Source of the DNA: Metellina segmentata
Lineage: Eukaryota; Arthropoda; Arachnida; Araneae; Tetragnathidae
Direction of reading: 5' to 3'
Length of the DNA: 64,000 bases
Assembly: GCA_947359465.1 (NCBI GenBank)
Contig: OX375872.1
Span: 2,276,395 to 2,340,394, forward strand
In this document: piece by piece, positions 43,431 through 55,697 of the stretch
Numbering within the stretch: the stretch's first letter is position 1
How the letters are laid out: each line of letters opens with the position of its first letter
Made by a program: the position numbers and the translations under genes
The notes under the pieces: generated by a model
Told to the model about the DNA's origin: nothing
What the model saw: the letters and a program-made list of their open reading frames with translations, nothing else
The model's database searches: none

Positions 43431-45560
43431 TTCAATAATATTTCAACATTCGGAAATATGCAAGATTTTTCTTTGGTTAGATGTCTGGTGTGGTTTTTAT
43501 AAAGCCCTCGTTTTCTTTAAGAAATATTAAAAAATGGTCAAATTCATTATCAAAAGTACAAACATCAATGCCATTTTTGTAAATGTCCTTCAACTTTTTT
43601 ATCGTGTTTTTTTTTTCGTCTATTGGTACATCCTAACCAAAAAATATTTGAGAAGGCTCCACAACAATTTCATACGTCTGAGTTCTTTGAGATAAATCTG
43701 CCTGGTGTTATCACATATGACATAAAATGTCAAACTTCTTTGTTTTCATCTAAAATTTTTTTTTCTTTTATTGTCTGCTAGTTTGTCTATCTTTTACATT
43801 AAATGATAGCCCTGATAAATCAGTTGTCTCTTTTTCAACTTTTTCAAATTCTCCTCTGAAAACATTGATAAAATTTTCTAGTGACTTCAGTATAATAGAT
43901 CATTTTAATAGTTCGCATTCCACTGATTGCAGTGATTTACTAGTAGCATTTATTCTTTGTAAAATAGCATTCCAAATAACTGTCATTAGGGCGGATTCAT
44001 ATTTGTCCATTTTCTTCCGAAGTGAAGTCATTACCACTATGATAATTTTTTTCTTCTTCTGAATTATGAATTTCAGTTAAAGCCTCTTTTATATGCGTGA
44101 AACCAAGTTTTATAGCTAATACAGCATCTGCTCTTGTGCTAACCATCTTGTATTAGAAACTCTTTTCACTGAGACGGAATGCTTACGTTTCCAGATTTCT
44201 GGTTAAAATTTTTACAGCGATGGATTGATGCAGAAAAAAATTTAAATAAATTCTGAACAAACATAAAATTCTAAATTGCAGCTCTACAACTTTAAGCAGC
44301 AAAATTTCCAATTAAATTTAAGGAGTGATTCGCACACGAAATAAAAACCGCACTTTGGCTATGTTCTTTAATACGTTTTTTCAAATCTGAGTACTTCCCT
44401 GCCATATTAGAAGCATTATCAAATGATTGTCAACGACAGTTTTCAATATCTACTCCTAATTTTATTAAAGTTTGAAAAACTTCTTGTTCCAAATATAAAG
44501 GTGTGTGTTTATCTGTGGGAATGAATTCCATAAATCTTTCCTTTATATTACCACAAGATGAAACATATCTTATCACAAAACTTAGTTGATCGATATGCGA
44601 AACATCGTAAATTGAGTCAACAATTATCTCTCTATATTAAAAAAAAAGTTACCGCCGCCACCGCAGGATTGAAAACTGTGCTGTTTAGCTCGATTCTTAG
44701 ACGGTTTCCCTAGAAAGTTTGGACCAGAAAAATATGAAATTAACATTGTTTGTTCTTCATCGTGTTCCCTTGAGAACTGTAAAGATCTTTTTCCGATGCG
44801 GCTTTCAGCTATTACTTGATTACAAATAAGACCTACAAATTCGTCACAAATATTATGAGACATATAATTTATATTTCCTCGTCCTTAGTTGGCAAATTTT
44901 TGTCGATGTAACTTCAAGAACTCATCGTATTTGCTTAGGTATTCCAAGCAGGTTAGATAATTTCCTATTGGAATCTTTGCATTCATTCTAAATCCGAATC
45001 CTAAGCGACACAATAATTTTATTGTTGATATAATTCTTTTCAACACATCTCTCCAGTAACAAACTTGTTTTTCCCCTTACTGTAATAGTTGAGTATAAAT
45101 TCTATTAAATTTTGTTGATCTTTTATACATGGTGCACATGGCTGACAAGTGCTATTTTGAAACTGCGCTGTTTGATAAAATAACAGTAATTGATCTTCAA
45201 TTTTGCAAACCAGTTATTAATTTAGACTTTGATGTTGAGTAAAGTTTGCAAGGGGAGAAGTAAACACATTTGTTCGTTTCTGAAAATATCTGTCAATTTC
45301 TACATTCCGTAATTCCACTTGATTTATTTCTGTAAAAATGATCATAAGAAAGTACTCTGTAATACACTTCATCTCTGTCTTTGTACACTGATTTCAAATT
45401 CTCTATATTCCCGATATTTTTTAGTTTCTTATTAAGAATATGGTCAATAATAATATCTGTTAATATTGTATAATATATTTATTACTTCTACGTCTATATC
45501 AAGGCGTCTTTCTGGTCTATCTCTATCTTCTGTGTTTTCGTAATCCCTTTTTTCAGGTCA
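43040..45560 (-). pseudogene. hAT (zinc-finger MYM-type) transposase, decayed
   Basis: Minus-strand traces in order: MSHNICDEFVGLICNQVIAE (about 44863-44806), then the inserted repeat, then IIVDSIYDVSHIDQLSFVIR (catalytic Asp region of DUF4371), DKHTPLYLEQEVFQTLIKLG, SFDNASNMAGKYSDLKKRIK (DN motif) and VFISCANHSLNLIGNFAA, the conserved C-x-x-H. The C-terminus IDTDKIINEFAKNKARRKFK is present twice because of the duplication at 43020-43430. Stops and shifts are frequent. It resembles the plus-strand hAT at 46.7-49.2 kb but is a different copy in opposite orientation. Confidence 0.85.
44627..44804 (-). repeat. Dispersed repeat copy B, inserted in a hAT gene
   Basis: It starts TCTCTCTATATTAAAAAAA and ends TTTTTCCGATGCGGCT, matching 20097-20277 closely along its length (one CCGACG less in the GC-rich part). 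It interrupts the hAT transposase between QVIAE and IIVDSIYDV. No terminal inverted repeat or poly-A tail is visible; it starts TC after an A, as Helitrons do, but lacks a clear CTRR end. Strand is given relative to the host gene; the unit reads in the plus direction. Confidence 0.72.
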
Positions 45561-45659
45561 CAACTTTTCTCGAACCCTAATGAAAAGACATTGTAAGACC
45601 TCGGGACCCCTTTGATATACGCGGCCGCTTAGTCCGCTTAATCCGCCTCTGTTTTTAAG

Positions 45660-46699
45660 ATCAGAAATTTGGTTTCGAAATGGTATCTCTTTAGAATGAT
45701 AGATGTAGTTACTTGACTATGGATTACAGCTTTCAATAACACCCATGAAACATGAAACACGAAAAACAAATGAAATTTAGTTTATTTTAATCGTCTTTCA
45801 ATGAAAAGCTATATCAAAATTTTGAAATATATTTTGAACTACTAAATATGACTACCAGTTTTAATTTAACGTAACCCATCTTATTAAAAGTTATTTTTGA
45901 AATTTGTCATGCCATTTTAAAATAACAAATTACACATTAAAAAATATTTTGATTTGTAAATTTTTTTTTATCTACACACAAAAACGTATTCAACCAAAGA
46001 TTTAAAGAAAGTTAGTGGAAATATACATATACTAAAACGAAAGTACCCGCGTCTAGTGATATTTTGCAGGAAATAAATAAATAAAATCCATTTCCTAAAT
46101 AATATTTCTGGAATAGGTAATATACCGGAACACATAATGCAAACAGAAACAAAATTCCAATCCTTAAAAAAGTTAGAATTCTGAAAAAAAAATCTGTTCT
46201 AGTGTGTTGAATTTCGACATAATTTAATTTGTTTTAAGAAAATTGTTTTTCGATCAACACTGGTAAAGCAATCTGAGATGCGTATAGCAATCGTTTTTAC
46301 TCAATGTTATTTGTATGGCGATTTCAAATTGCTTTTGGCTTTGACCTTAGGTCAATTTTAGGCCTTTTAGGATTCGAATTTTTCAAAATCCTTTCTTAGT
46401 GCACCTCTACGGTATAAGAAGAATCACCCTGCAAAATTTCAGCTTCCTAGGATTTGTAGTTCTTGAGATACAGTGATGAGTCAGTCAGTCAGTCAGTCAG
46501 TGAGTGAGTGGTATTTGAATTTTATATATATATAGATTTCTATGAACTTTTTGCAGACTTAACTTAAGTTGGTCGATTATTACTCGTAAACTAGAAAAGC
46601 CCACTTATCGCTGATAGCTTTCCTTTTAAATTCGTTAGATTTGCATATTATTGTTTTAAAAATTAAAACAAAAAATACTTACCGTTTACGAAAAATTTC
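45660..46699. other. AT-rich spacer ending in a retroposon-like tail
   Basis: No coding trace. At 46480-46540 four to six GTCA/GTGA tetramers (GTCAGTCAGTCAGTCAGTGA) precede TTTTATATATATATAGATTT, the type of 3' tail found on many arthropod retroposons. Confidence 0.45.
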
Positions 46700-49196
46700 A
46701 CGAACCGAAGAAAAGGAAAAAACTTTCAGGAGCGCAATTTCGACAGCGAAACCGAGAAAAGGAGGTACAGAAAGAAAAACTGTCGGGTTCTTTTATGAAA
46801 TTTTTAAGCAAGCCAGAAAATAAGGAAACGGATTGTCAAGAAAATGTTGACGTAGCTTTAACAAGCACAGCCTTAAATTCAGAAGCTATGGAGGTATCTG
46901 AAGAAAAATATTTATGTTGTAGTCCTTCTTCAGAATGAGACTCCAGTAAAACAAGAGAAGGTGCTACTGAAGAACCTGTAAGGAATTTATCGTCATCAGT
47001 GATATGTAGCAGTTTAGATTGTGGTAGTGATCCCGGTTTTTGTGGCCTGCCAGTATGACTAATGATCTTGTTAATATTTTGGTTAGTCGTGGTCCCGAAT
47101 AGGTGTTTAACTACAATTTTCCCACTAATGACGAAAGAAAATTTGCAGACAATTATTATTAGAGAAATCTTCCCAATGGAGAAAAAATTAACAGAGAATG
47201 GCTTGTTTACTCGATTTCAAAAGATTCAGTCTATTGTCTTTGTTGTAAAATATTTGGTAAAACTGTAAGTAGTTTGTCTGCTTTGAACGGTTTTTCTGAT
47301 TGGCAGCATTTATCATTAACATTGAAAAGACATGAAACAAGCGTTTCCCATAGTGAAAATGTGAAGTCGTGGGTACAGTTGAATAATATATTAAAAAATA
47401 AAACTACTATAAATCAAATGCAACTGAGATTATTAGAATCAAAAAAGAAACAATGGTGTGATGTATTAGAAAGAATCATAGCTGTTATCAAGTTTTTATC
47501 TCATCAGTGTCTGGCTTTTCGGGGCTCGTCAAAAACATTATATGAGCATGATAATGGTAATTTTCTAAAAGCAATCGAAATTATAGCATGCTTTGATTCA
47601 GTCATGTGGGAACATATTCACAGAATTCAATTTTCAAAATCTGATTCAAGTCGTATGACTCACTATTTAGGAGATGAAATTCAAAATGAAATCATTCATT
47701 TACTCGGCACGACCATAAAAAATTATATCCTGCACAAAGTAAGAGAATCAAAATATTTCTCCATCATATTAGATTGCACACCAGATGTAAGTCACACAGA
47801 ACAAATTACAGTTATAAGTCAATTATAGTTATAGCATGTTCTTTTAAACAATGAAACTCAAAATGTTGCGATATGCGAAAATTTCGTTGCTTTCTGTCCG
47901 AGCTCCACAGGTGAAGTTCTATTAAATTTTATTTAAACCTCAACATTCAAAACTTACGTGGTCAAGGTTATAATAATGGCTCTAATATGAGTGGAAAACA
48001 CAATGGATTGCAAAAAAAATTTTGGAAATCAATAATCGCGCCTTTTACGTTCCATGCTGGGCTCATAGTCTCAATTTGGTAGTCAATGATGCAGAAAATA
48101 TTACGTACGAAACTGTCAATTTCTTTAATAGAATTCAAGATATAATAGAATTCAAGGTGGTCGATAATTTGCAAACACTTACCAGATTTCAAATTAAAAG
48201 CGCCACTCGATGGTCTAGCAGAATCGATGCAGTCAAACCATTACGGTATCATCTCGAAAAAATATTTGATGCTTTACTGGAAATATCTGAGTCGGAATGG
48301 GATTGTACTACATCTCACAAAGCGCTTGCTTTGAACATTCTAAATTATAGATTTATTTGCTCGGTTGTAATTTGGTTCGATATTTTAAACGAATTTAATG
48401 CTCTGAGTAAAATGATGCAAAGCCCCACAAGAAATACTCAAATCTGCATAAATTTGTTAAATAAGTTCACAGAATATCGTACGGATGAAAATTTTGAAAG
48501 GGTGTTAGAAGAAGCTACCAATATGGCTCACGAACTCAATGTAGAAACAGATTTCCCACCAATAAACACAATTCGTCCAAGAAGAAAACCAACACAATTT
48601 CAATATGAACATAGTGATGAAGGTTTACCCAAAATCAAATACAAAGTAGAGTTTTTTTTTCAGAATCCTTGATCAGACATTAACTTCTTTAAAGGATAGA
48701 TTCGAGGAGTTAAAAACATTTTCCGACGTATTTGGCTTTTTCAGCAGTAACTTATTTAATTACTCCAATGATGACTTAATGAAACAATGTAAAGATTTAA
48801 ATCCGAAGCTTAAGGACGATTCAATTAGTGAAACAGACATTGACGGTATTGATTTGTTTAATGAAATCACTGCTTTAAAGTTGCCCAAAAAACCAGTCTA
48901 ATGATCCACAAACCCTATTACAATATCTTTTTACTAATGACTTAATTTTAACATTTCCGAACACAGCAATAGCGCTAAGAATATTACTTAGATTGCCGGT
49001 TTCAGTTGCATCTGGTGAAAGGTCCTTTTCAAAGTTAAAAATTATAAAAAACTATTTAAGATCAACAATGCACCAGCAAAGACTAAGTAATTTAGCCTTA
49101 GTTTCAATTGAACATGAAATCTTAGACAGGTTGGATACAAGAAAATTGATAGCAGATTTCGCAAACATAAAAGCAAGAAGAGTTCAATTTCTGTAG
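46700..49196 (+). pseudogene. hAT (zinc-finger MYM-type) transposase, third copy
   Basis: The N-terminus is basic (46700-46830). A TTF-type zinc finger reads DERKFADNYY, a stop, then REWLVYSISKDSVYCLCC. DUF4371 follows from 47274 (FSDWQHLSLTLKRHETSVSH; FRGSSKTLYEHDNGNFLKAI; YFSIILDCTPDVSHTEQITV with the catalytic Asp). After a frame break the RNase H-like core resumes at 48022 with FYVPCWAHSLNLVVNDAE and TRWSSRIDAVKPL, and long helical segments to 48670. The hATC domain at 48993 reads LPVSVASGERSFSKLKIIKN and ends ADFANIKARRVQFL at the stop 49194-49196. About four breaks. No TIRs were identified with confidence. Confidence 0.88.
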
Positions 49197-49735
49197 ATCA
49201 ATATTTATATGGTTTTACACTTAAGTAAACAAAAATAACTAAGGAAAAAAATAAATATTTTTTCTTTGTAAAGTATTTATTTTATTTTTTTTCATACACT
49301 TATGAGTCAACACTAGCTGGAGGGTGAAGATTTATTGGAAGCTTATGGGCCGAAGACCCTCCATCTCCCGGTGCTAAGGGAAAAATAAAATTACACAGGA
49401 TATTTTTATTAGCAGAATTAACATTTAATAATAATAAAATGGCATGGATGAGAGCTTGGAAACGTCAGAGAAAACCTGCAAGAGAAAACATGGACGCAAT
49501 AATAATGCATCGAAGAGACATGGCAACATAATAGTAGTTTCAGAACATAGATGGAGCTGCTATTATTAACGGTAGTAGGATAGTAACACTTATGAATTCA
49601 CCCAGAATGAATGAAGCCAGAGAGTCAACACTACAGAGCCTTACTGGCAAGCTCAGCGTAGGTAGTCGTTGTTAAACGGGGGGCGGCATAATCTATATTG
49701 CACACGGGCGTTCAAACAGCTAGCGGCGGGCCTGA
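49197..49735. other. No gene recognised
   Basis: AT-rich at first. At about 49340-49390 a GC-rich GGGCCGAAGACCCTCCATCT could be an end of the preceding hAT, unproved. Nothing else is seen. Confidence 0.35.
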
Positions 49736-49977
49736 CGAAGTGCAGTTATCCGATTTCGAGAAAGGTGTAATCGTCGGTATCACAGAAATGGCCGATCCTT
49801 AAGGGACACATCATGCGAGCTGAATTACGTCTATGTGATTCAGAAGTGGAAGGTGATTGTCGGAATTTGCCCACCCACGAGAGACCGATGGGAGCTACCA
49901 TTCGGACGAACCCAACCGATGGTGTTTCAACAGGCATCTGGGAGTTTTGTTTCGATTAATATCATGCGTAATATCAC

Positions 49978-50595
49978 AAGAGGAGATCGATCTCTCAGAC
50001 CGGTCGCTTCATATTGACACCAGGAAATTTCCTGCGCATAAACTATTCGAACGAAGAGAAGCAAAACAAAATTTTTGACTGGAATTGTTTACATTTTTTT
50101 TTGGAAAATCAGCATTCTTAAAGACTGATTGAAAATTTCAACGGATTTGAAATCTGCGGAAAATTTTACATCAGATCGATATCTTAAATGTGATTTTCTT
50201 CAAATAAATAAATTTCAATTCCAACTTTTATATTTTCGCAATACGAATTTAGCCGTATTTGACGTAAATATAAAAGTTACAATAGAAATATTATTTATTT
50301 AAAGAAAATCACATTTAAGGTATCGATCTGGTGTAAAATTTTCCTCAGATTTTAAATCCATTGAAATTTTTACTCTATCTTTAACGATCGCGAATATATA
50401 AACTTGTGCTAGAGAATATAAAACTTTGTTTTGAATCAAATAAAGCACGACATAAAAAAAAAAGTCGCCGGCGACTGAACTTGTATTTTTGAGTCTCTTA
50501 TAAACTGTGAGTCTTGTCGTGTGAAGTGCTCCTATGGTTTCTATGTAAGTTCCGTCGCCTTCATACCGGTCTGAGCGATCGATCTCCTTCGTGTG
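49978..50595. repeat. Inverted-repeat pair with AGGAGATCGATC ends
   Basis: AGGAGATCGATCTCTCAGAC then CGGTCGC at about 49979-50006 is the inverse of ACCGGTCTGAGCGATCGATC then TCCTT at about 50564-50590. Between them lie two oppositely oriented copies of the GATTTCAAATCCG core motif. It looks like a small foldback element of about 0.6 kb. Confidence 0.6.
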
Positions 50596-52150
50596 AAGGC
50601 GCCCTAAGGCTACTTGCACACACATCGATTTCGGTCGGGCGATAAAATGACATACCATAAATTCTTTTGGTGGCATGAAGAAGACTATGGGCACACAGTT
50701 CGATCTACTCACGATCCGACAGGATGTCTGTTTTGCTGTCGTCGTTTCTCACTAGAGCAAACGACAGTCGGTGTTTATTTTATAAAAGCAAAACAGCTCT
50801 TTTACTCTCCAATCCAAGTTTTATAACTTCGCGCTCGTTTAAGATAGAGTAAAAATTTCAACGGATTTGAAATCTGCGGAAATCTTACCCCAGATCGATA
50901 TCTTAAATGTGATTTTAAGTCAAAGATTGATTATGTTAAAATTAAGTCAATTGTGGTCAAAACAAAAAGGTTTCTTAACTGTCTAGTCCTATTTTATATC
51001 TTCGCGCTCGTTAGTAATGGATTGAAAGTTTCAAAGAATTTGAAATCTGCGGTAAGTTTTACACCAGATACATACCTTAAATGAGATTTCCTTTAAATAA
51101 ATAATTTTTCAGTGTAAGTTTTATATTTTCTCAATACGAATTTAGTCGCATTTGACGAATATATTGATTACGAACACAAGGGCTATTAATCTCGATTTTT
51201 TTATATAGATACTATATTTATATAAATAGCAACTTAAAATAGGATAAATATTTATTCGATAGCATGGAAATCGTGGCTTCTTAAATGACACGTCAAACAC
51301 AGAAACTTGAATAAGTAAGGATTTAAAATTTTGTTCGCAAAACTGAATGTTGAAATAAAGAAATTAGGTATTTCGATTTAATTTTTGGAAATGGATATAG
51401 ATAAGATAGGTGCTATGGGATAAAGCATTACAACCGTACAAAGATAAAAATTCTACCAGAAAATGCATGGGAAGACTGTAAAGTACTGGGGAATGTTTCA
51501 ACATTAATTTGATTAAAACCCACGATAAAACGTGAGAATTATGCTAAACAAAAAACAATCTAAAAATGACCAAAAAACAGTTTATGTCAAAAACAGGAAC
51601 ATCGCAAAGATAATTTCTGTCTGTAATATAAAAATTTCGATAAAAATACTAATATAATTTCAAGATTTAAATACATAAAGATTAAAAATAAATAAATAAC
51701 TTCAAGATTAAAGTATATAAAATAACTTCAAAATTGAATGTTTCAATTTAGCTTTATTATAAAGATATTTGGCACACGTGAAAAATTAAACGGACCGTTG
51801 TAGTTATACGTTATCTCAGAAATGAAATGAACTACTATCCCCTTTGTTGTATAAACTCTTACATCGAATACAATTAAATATTTATCCTATTTTTAGCTGC
51901 TATTTATATAAAGCAGTCAATTAAGACAACTCCCTTCAAGTTATATCTTTTCTATAAATCGAGATAAAAAGCCCTTTTTGTGTTCGTAATCAATATCTTC
52001 GTCAAATGCAGCTAAATTCGTATTGCGAAAACATAAAAGTTACAATTGAAAAAATTATTTATTTTAAGAAAATCGGATTTAAGGTATCGATCTGGTTTAA
52101 AATTTTCCGCAGATTTCAAATCTGTTCAAATTTTTATTCTATCTTTAACG
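50128..52150. repeat. Cluster of five core-motif copies in both orientations
   Basis: The motif (T-rich, GCAGATTTCAAATCCGTTGA then AATTTTTACTCTATC) occurs on the minus strand at about 50131-50187, 50851-50909 and 51012-51083, and on the plus strand at about 50322-50389 and 52086-52150. Each is preceded on its own strand by a TTTAAG-TATCGATCTGGTGTAAA block. The same motif sits in the repeats at 16.6-17.0, 35.0 and 62.2 kb. Confidence 0.8.
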
Positions 52151-52297
52151 AGATATAAAATTGGACAAGGAAATAAAAGTCCTTTTGTTTCTCGAATAAA
52201 ATAAACCACGATAGTCGTCTATAGTGTGCAAGCAAGGCGCGATTTAATATCTTTACGTTTGTTTATCGCCCTATAGGAAATCGATGCGTGTGCAAGT
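50612..52297. mobile_element. MITE-like element, about 1.7 kb, ACTTGCACACRCATCGATTTC termini
   Basis: The left arm ACTTGCACACACATCGATTTC with GGGCGATAAA (50612-50647) and right arm TTTATCGCCC with GAAATCGATGCGTGTGCAAGT (about 52262-52297) are inverses with few changes. No transposase frame lies between. The interior includes three core-motif copies (50851, 51020, 52105) and AT-rich DNA. A target duplication was not resolved. Such ends resemble non-autonomous elements common in arthropods. Confidence 0.62.
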
Positions 52298-52905
52298 TTA
52301 AGTTAAGTATTGTCGTGCCTTTGATCACAAAGTCCAACTGCGCTGCTCGGTTAATGTGGGCAGTAGATCTCTGGAGCGACGAATCAAGGTTCACACTCTA
52401 CCATTCTGATGGTAGGGTCTGCCTAGAGAACTGCCAGAATGCATTGTGACCACAATAAAGTTCGGCGGAGGTGGAATTATGGTCTGGGGGTGTTTCTCCT
52501 GGTATCGACTTAGGCCCTTGGTCCAAATTCATGGTAAGGTCAACACCGAGGCCTACTGCACTATTTTGGATGACAGTGTGTTTCCTACGTTCTGGTAGTT
52601 TTACGGGTTGGATCCTTGTTACTTCGAGGACGCCAGCTGTCATGTTGCGAGGTCCACCATTAATTAGTATGGTGACAATGGGGTTAATCGAATGGATTGG
52701 CTTGCCCAGAGCCCAGACCTGAACCCTATCAAGAACCTCTGGGACGATTCGGATCGCCGAATTACGGAGTGCAACAACCTTCCAAAATCGGTGAAGGAAC
52801 TTACACGTCTTCTCGAAGCCGAGTGGTCGAAAATACCTTTTAGCCGTCATACAAGGACTTGTGGAAAGCATGCCCCAGAGGGTTGAGGCTCTACCAGCTA
52901 TAGTT

Positions 52906-55697
52906 CAATTGTGTTTTTCTTTACTATTACAGGTGTAGTAAGTGTTTTTGACATCATGAAACGGAAGGTAGGTAGATAATGAAAAGGGACTAACGGATCC
53001 ATCCCGATGATGAGCAACATACTTGAATCTTGCTCCAAACTTCCCAAGCACGGTAAAGATAATAATGCTCTAGTGTCGTATTTTGAACCTTTTAGAATCA
53101 TATGTCAAATCAGATGGGTCTACTTTACTTTTGATGCTCATGTTACAGGTGAAAAATGTTGCATTTCGAGTTGGATTGCTTAATATCTAACCCAATTGGG
53201 TTTGATTTGGAAAACGCGTCAAACACCACCCGTCCAATCAACTGATCATTGCTCTGAAGAACGAAAATAGTCACTGCTGTTTGCATTCCGATCGAGACAG
53301 AAGATGAACGGATCATCGAAAGTCGCTCTCGTTCCTACGAATTCCATCAAAACTTTTAGAATTCACCTCAAAATGTGAATGATTTTTTAAATTACTGTAT
53401 TGTTTATAGTCCTAGAATTCAAAGACAGGAAATGTTCTGCAAAATTACTAATTAAAGCTACAAATTTTTGATATTGCTGGCCGGTAGGTTGCACAATTTC
53501 CCAACTCAATGACTTTTGAACATTGTGTTAGTGATTCTTGAATCATTCATGTAGCATCAATTCCTTTTATACTGCGAAATCTATCTCATCAAAACAGTTT
53601 GCAACAGACATATAACGGAATACCTTAACTGAATTTCATACAACTTTTTAAAAAAGAAATAAATATATTTACTGTATTTAGTATGACCATCCGTCATTAG
53701 TAAAAATTGTCAATGCTTTTAAATTAGAGTAGATTTGAGTATATTAAAATTAGAATTTTGTTTTTCCAGATTTTCAAATAATGGATTTGTTTAATTCTGT
53801 CAAGTTTTATTACTAATTCCAAAAATTTGGGTTCAGTTGATTTTTGTGATCTTTTAAATAATATATATTTACATATACAAAAAAGAAAACATGACCATAA
53901 AATAAAAATAACTTCATCCTTAAAAACTCCTGGAAGTGTTATAATAGAATTAATTAGGAAAAAAACGTTCTAAAAATCAAAGTCTCATCTTAAAAAATTT
54001 ATTCAAAGTATTATTGCAGCCATAAAGCAGAAAAAAAGAAAATTATTATTTAAAAAAATTATTTACAATCTTATTGAGATTGTTGCTACATCACGTCCCA
54101 AATTGAGTAACGATCAACGCCATTTGACATCGATCGAACACGTTTGCTGGACATGTGCCTAGTAATGGTATTAATATTTTATATGCTAAATTCACATTAT
54201 TTTTCGATAAAAAACTATTAAACTGATGAAAGGAGATTTGATTAATATTTATTTATGTTTTGGGCACCTTCGAAAAATGAATTATATAGTCAATTCCACC
54301 GATTTAGACATCGCATTTTTAAAAACAAAAAAATTATATTTACGGCAAAAATGCACAAAAACACATAGAAATGCTTAAAAACGTTTAAAAAGTTATTTTA
54401 AGACAAATAAATACAGTTTAAAGTTCTGACCAATATATTATTTGCTTCAGGTATAGAGCTATTTCAATCGTTACTTATGGACATCGAGTAACATGCTGGA
54501 TGACTTTAGTATTGTTTTTTTGTTAATCCTTCAAAATTCTAAACTAATGATGCCATCTACTGATCAAACTTGTCTATTCACTTATTTTTTTCATGCAAAA
54601 CACATGATAATTTATTTTGTTGTGTGATGTACTGTAAAAAAGGTTTTAAGGATATTTGCACCAAAGTGTTGTTATAAATGAACAGCATTTGAAGCATTCA
54701 ATTTATTTGCTTAAAGTTGTGCCACCTTTTGAGAACTATCCATATTTCAATTGACTGAAATACAGGTAATTGGGGTAAATATATTGTGTAACATTTATTA
54801 TAAAAATAAATCAAAAACCGCTGGGTACACGTTAAAACAGTCTCAAATGACCTGATTTTGGCGTGGAAGCTTGGAAATTATTCAATTGGTTCAATATTAG
54901 GTTTAACCGTCGCTAATAGGCCATAGCCAGTAGCAATTTCGCTGCTCCGATGCGTCGTTAATTCAGTTAATTTTGTGTCGAGAAACAACGATTCACATCG
55001 AACCGATATCAGTAGCACCTTTTATTGAGATTGCACAGTTCTCATCATAGGACCAATTTGTAAGCAGACACCAAGTCGGATTGAAATTCCATTCCTCCCC
55101 GAAGTTTTACTTCACCTACTGGAAACAATAAACTTTAGCTATTTCCAGGAAAATAAGGAAAATAAGGAAGTCAGCAAAATGAAAGTATTACAATGATGTT
55201 TTCTGTTCTCAGTACCTAATGGAGCCAAGAGTAGAGAGATACTTCCCAACAAAAACAGACTGTGTTGGCCGTAAGGTAAGCTCGCAACGCACGCAACGAG
55301 ATGATTCGGTTACTTCTCGTCTTCATTTCGCACTGGAATCGACTGTTTGGGTGTTTCCGGTGATGCTCCAATCGTAATGATGACATTTTGGAGCTATTTG
55401 AGGAAGAACCAGTGGAAGATAAATAAGTTGCACTGAATGTCAATGCGGACATTTGTAACCAGTATTTTTTGCACATTTATTTTTACATTGCAAAAACATC
55501 AAAAGTTATTCAGAATCTTTGCACGATGGAACAGTTTTACACCATATGCTTCAAGTTGTTGGTTGTTTTGCTCAATTTTAGATTTCGAGTTCAAAAAGTA
55601 AATAAGTTGCCTCCACCTACACTGGTGTCCAAAATTATCTTTATACGTATAGAATCACGGATTTAATTTTATGAATTTGTGTGGAATGAGACAAACT
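52906..55697. other. AT-rich, no gene recognised
   Basis: No convincing coding or repeat structure. Frames at 52898-53101 and 55216-55476 (minus) lack family motifs. Confidence 0.4.

Larger units (their letters stand above)
42903..45651 (-). mobile_element. hAT transposon, 2.75 kb, perfect 8-bp duplication
   Basis: The left end CAGTGTCGGATCAAATC and right end GGATTAAGCGG read inversely (GCTTAATCCGCCTCTG) are imperfect inverses, both followed inward by GGGGCC-type runs. TTTTTAAG is exactly duplicated at 42895-42902 and 45652-45659. The transposase is on the minus strand and is itself interrupted by a small repeat at 44627-44804. Confidence 0.92.
49736..52905 (+). pseudogene. Tc1 transposase remnant split by MITE-like DNA
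   Basis: The N-terminal trace EVQLSDFEKGVIVGITEM (about 49738-49795) resembles a Tc1 start (LTDFERGQIVG). The catalytic part resumes at 52350: [20 protein letters not shown] (first Asp), [27 protein letters not shown] (second Asp), LAQSPDLNPIKNLWDDSDRR, where the expected catalytic Glu of SPDLNPIEHLWD is Lys, and LTRLLEAEWSKIP. Stops and shifts occur (for example near 52600 and 52660). About 2.4 kb between the two parts is occupied by repeat and MITE sequence. No TIRs found. The C-terminal half is certain; the N-terminal link is weaker. Confidence 0.75.

Noticed and set aside
50299..50712. 137-codon minus-strand frame
   Set aside because: It covers repeat-core and foldback sequence; the translated product has no protein-like conservation.
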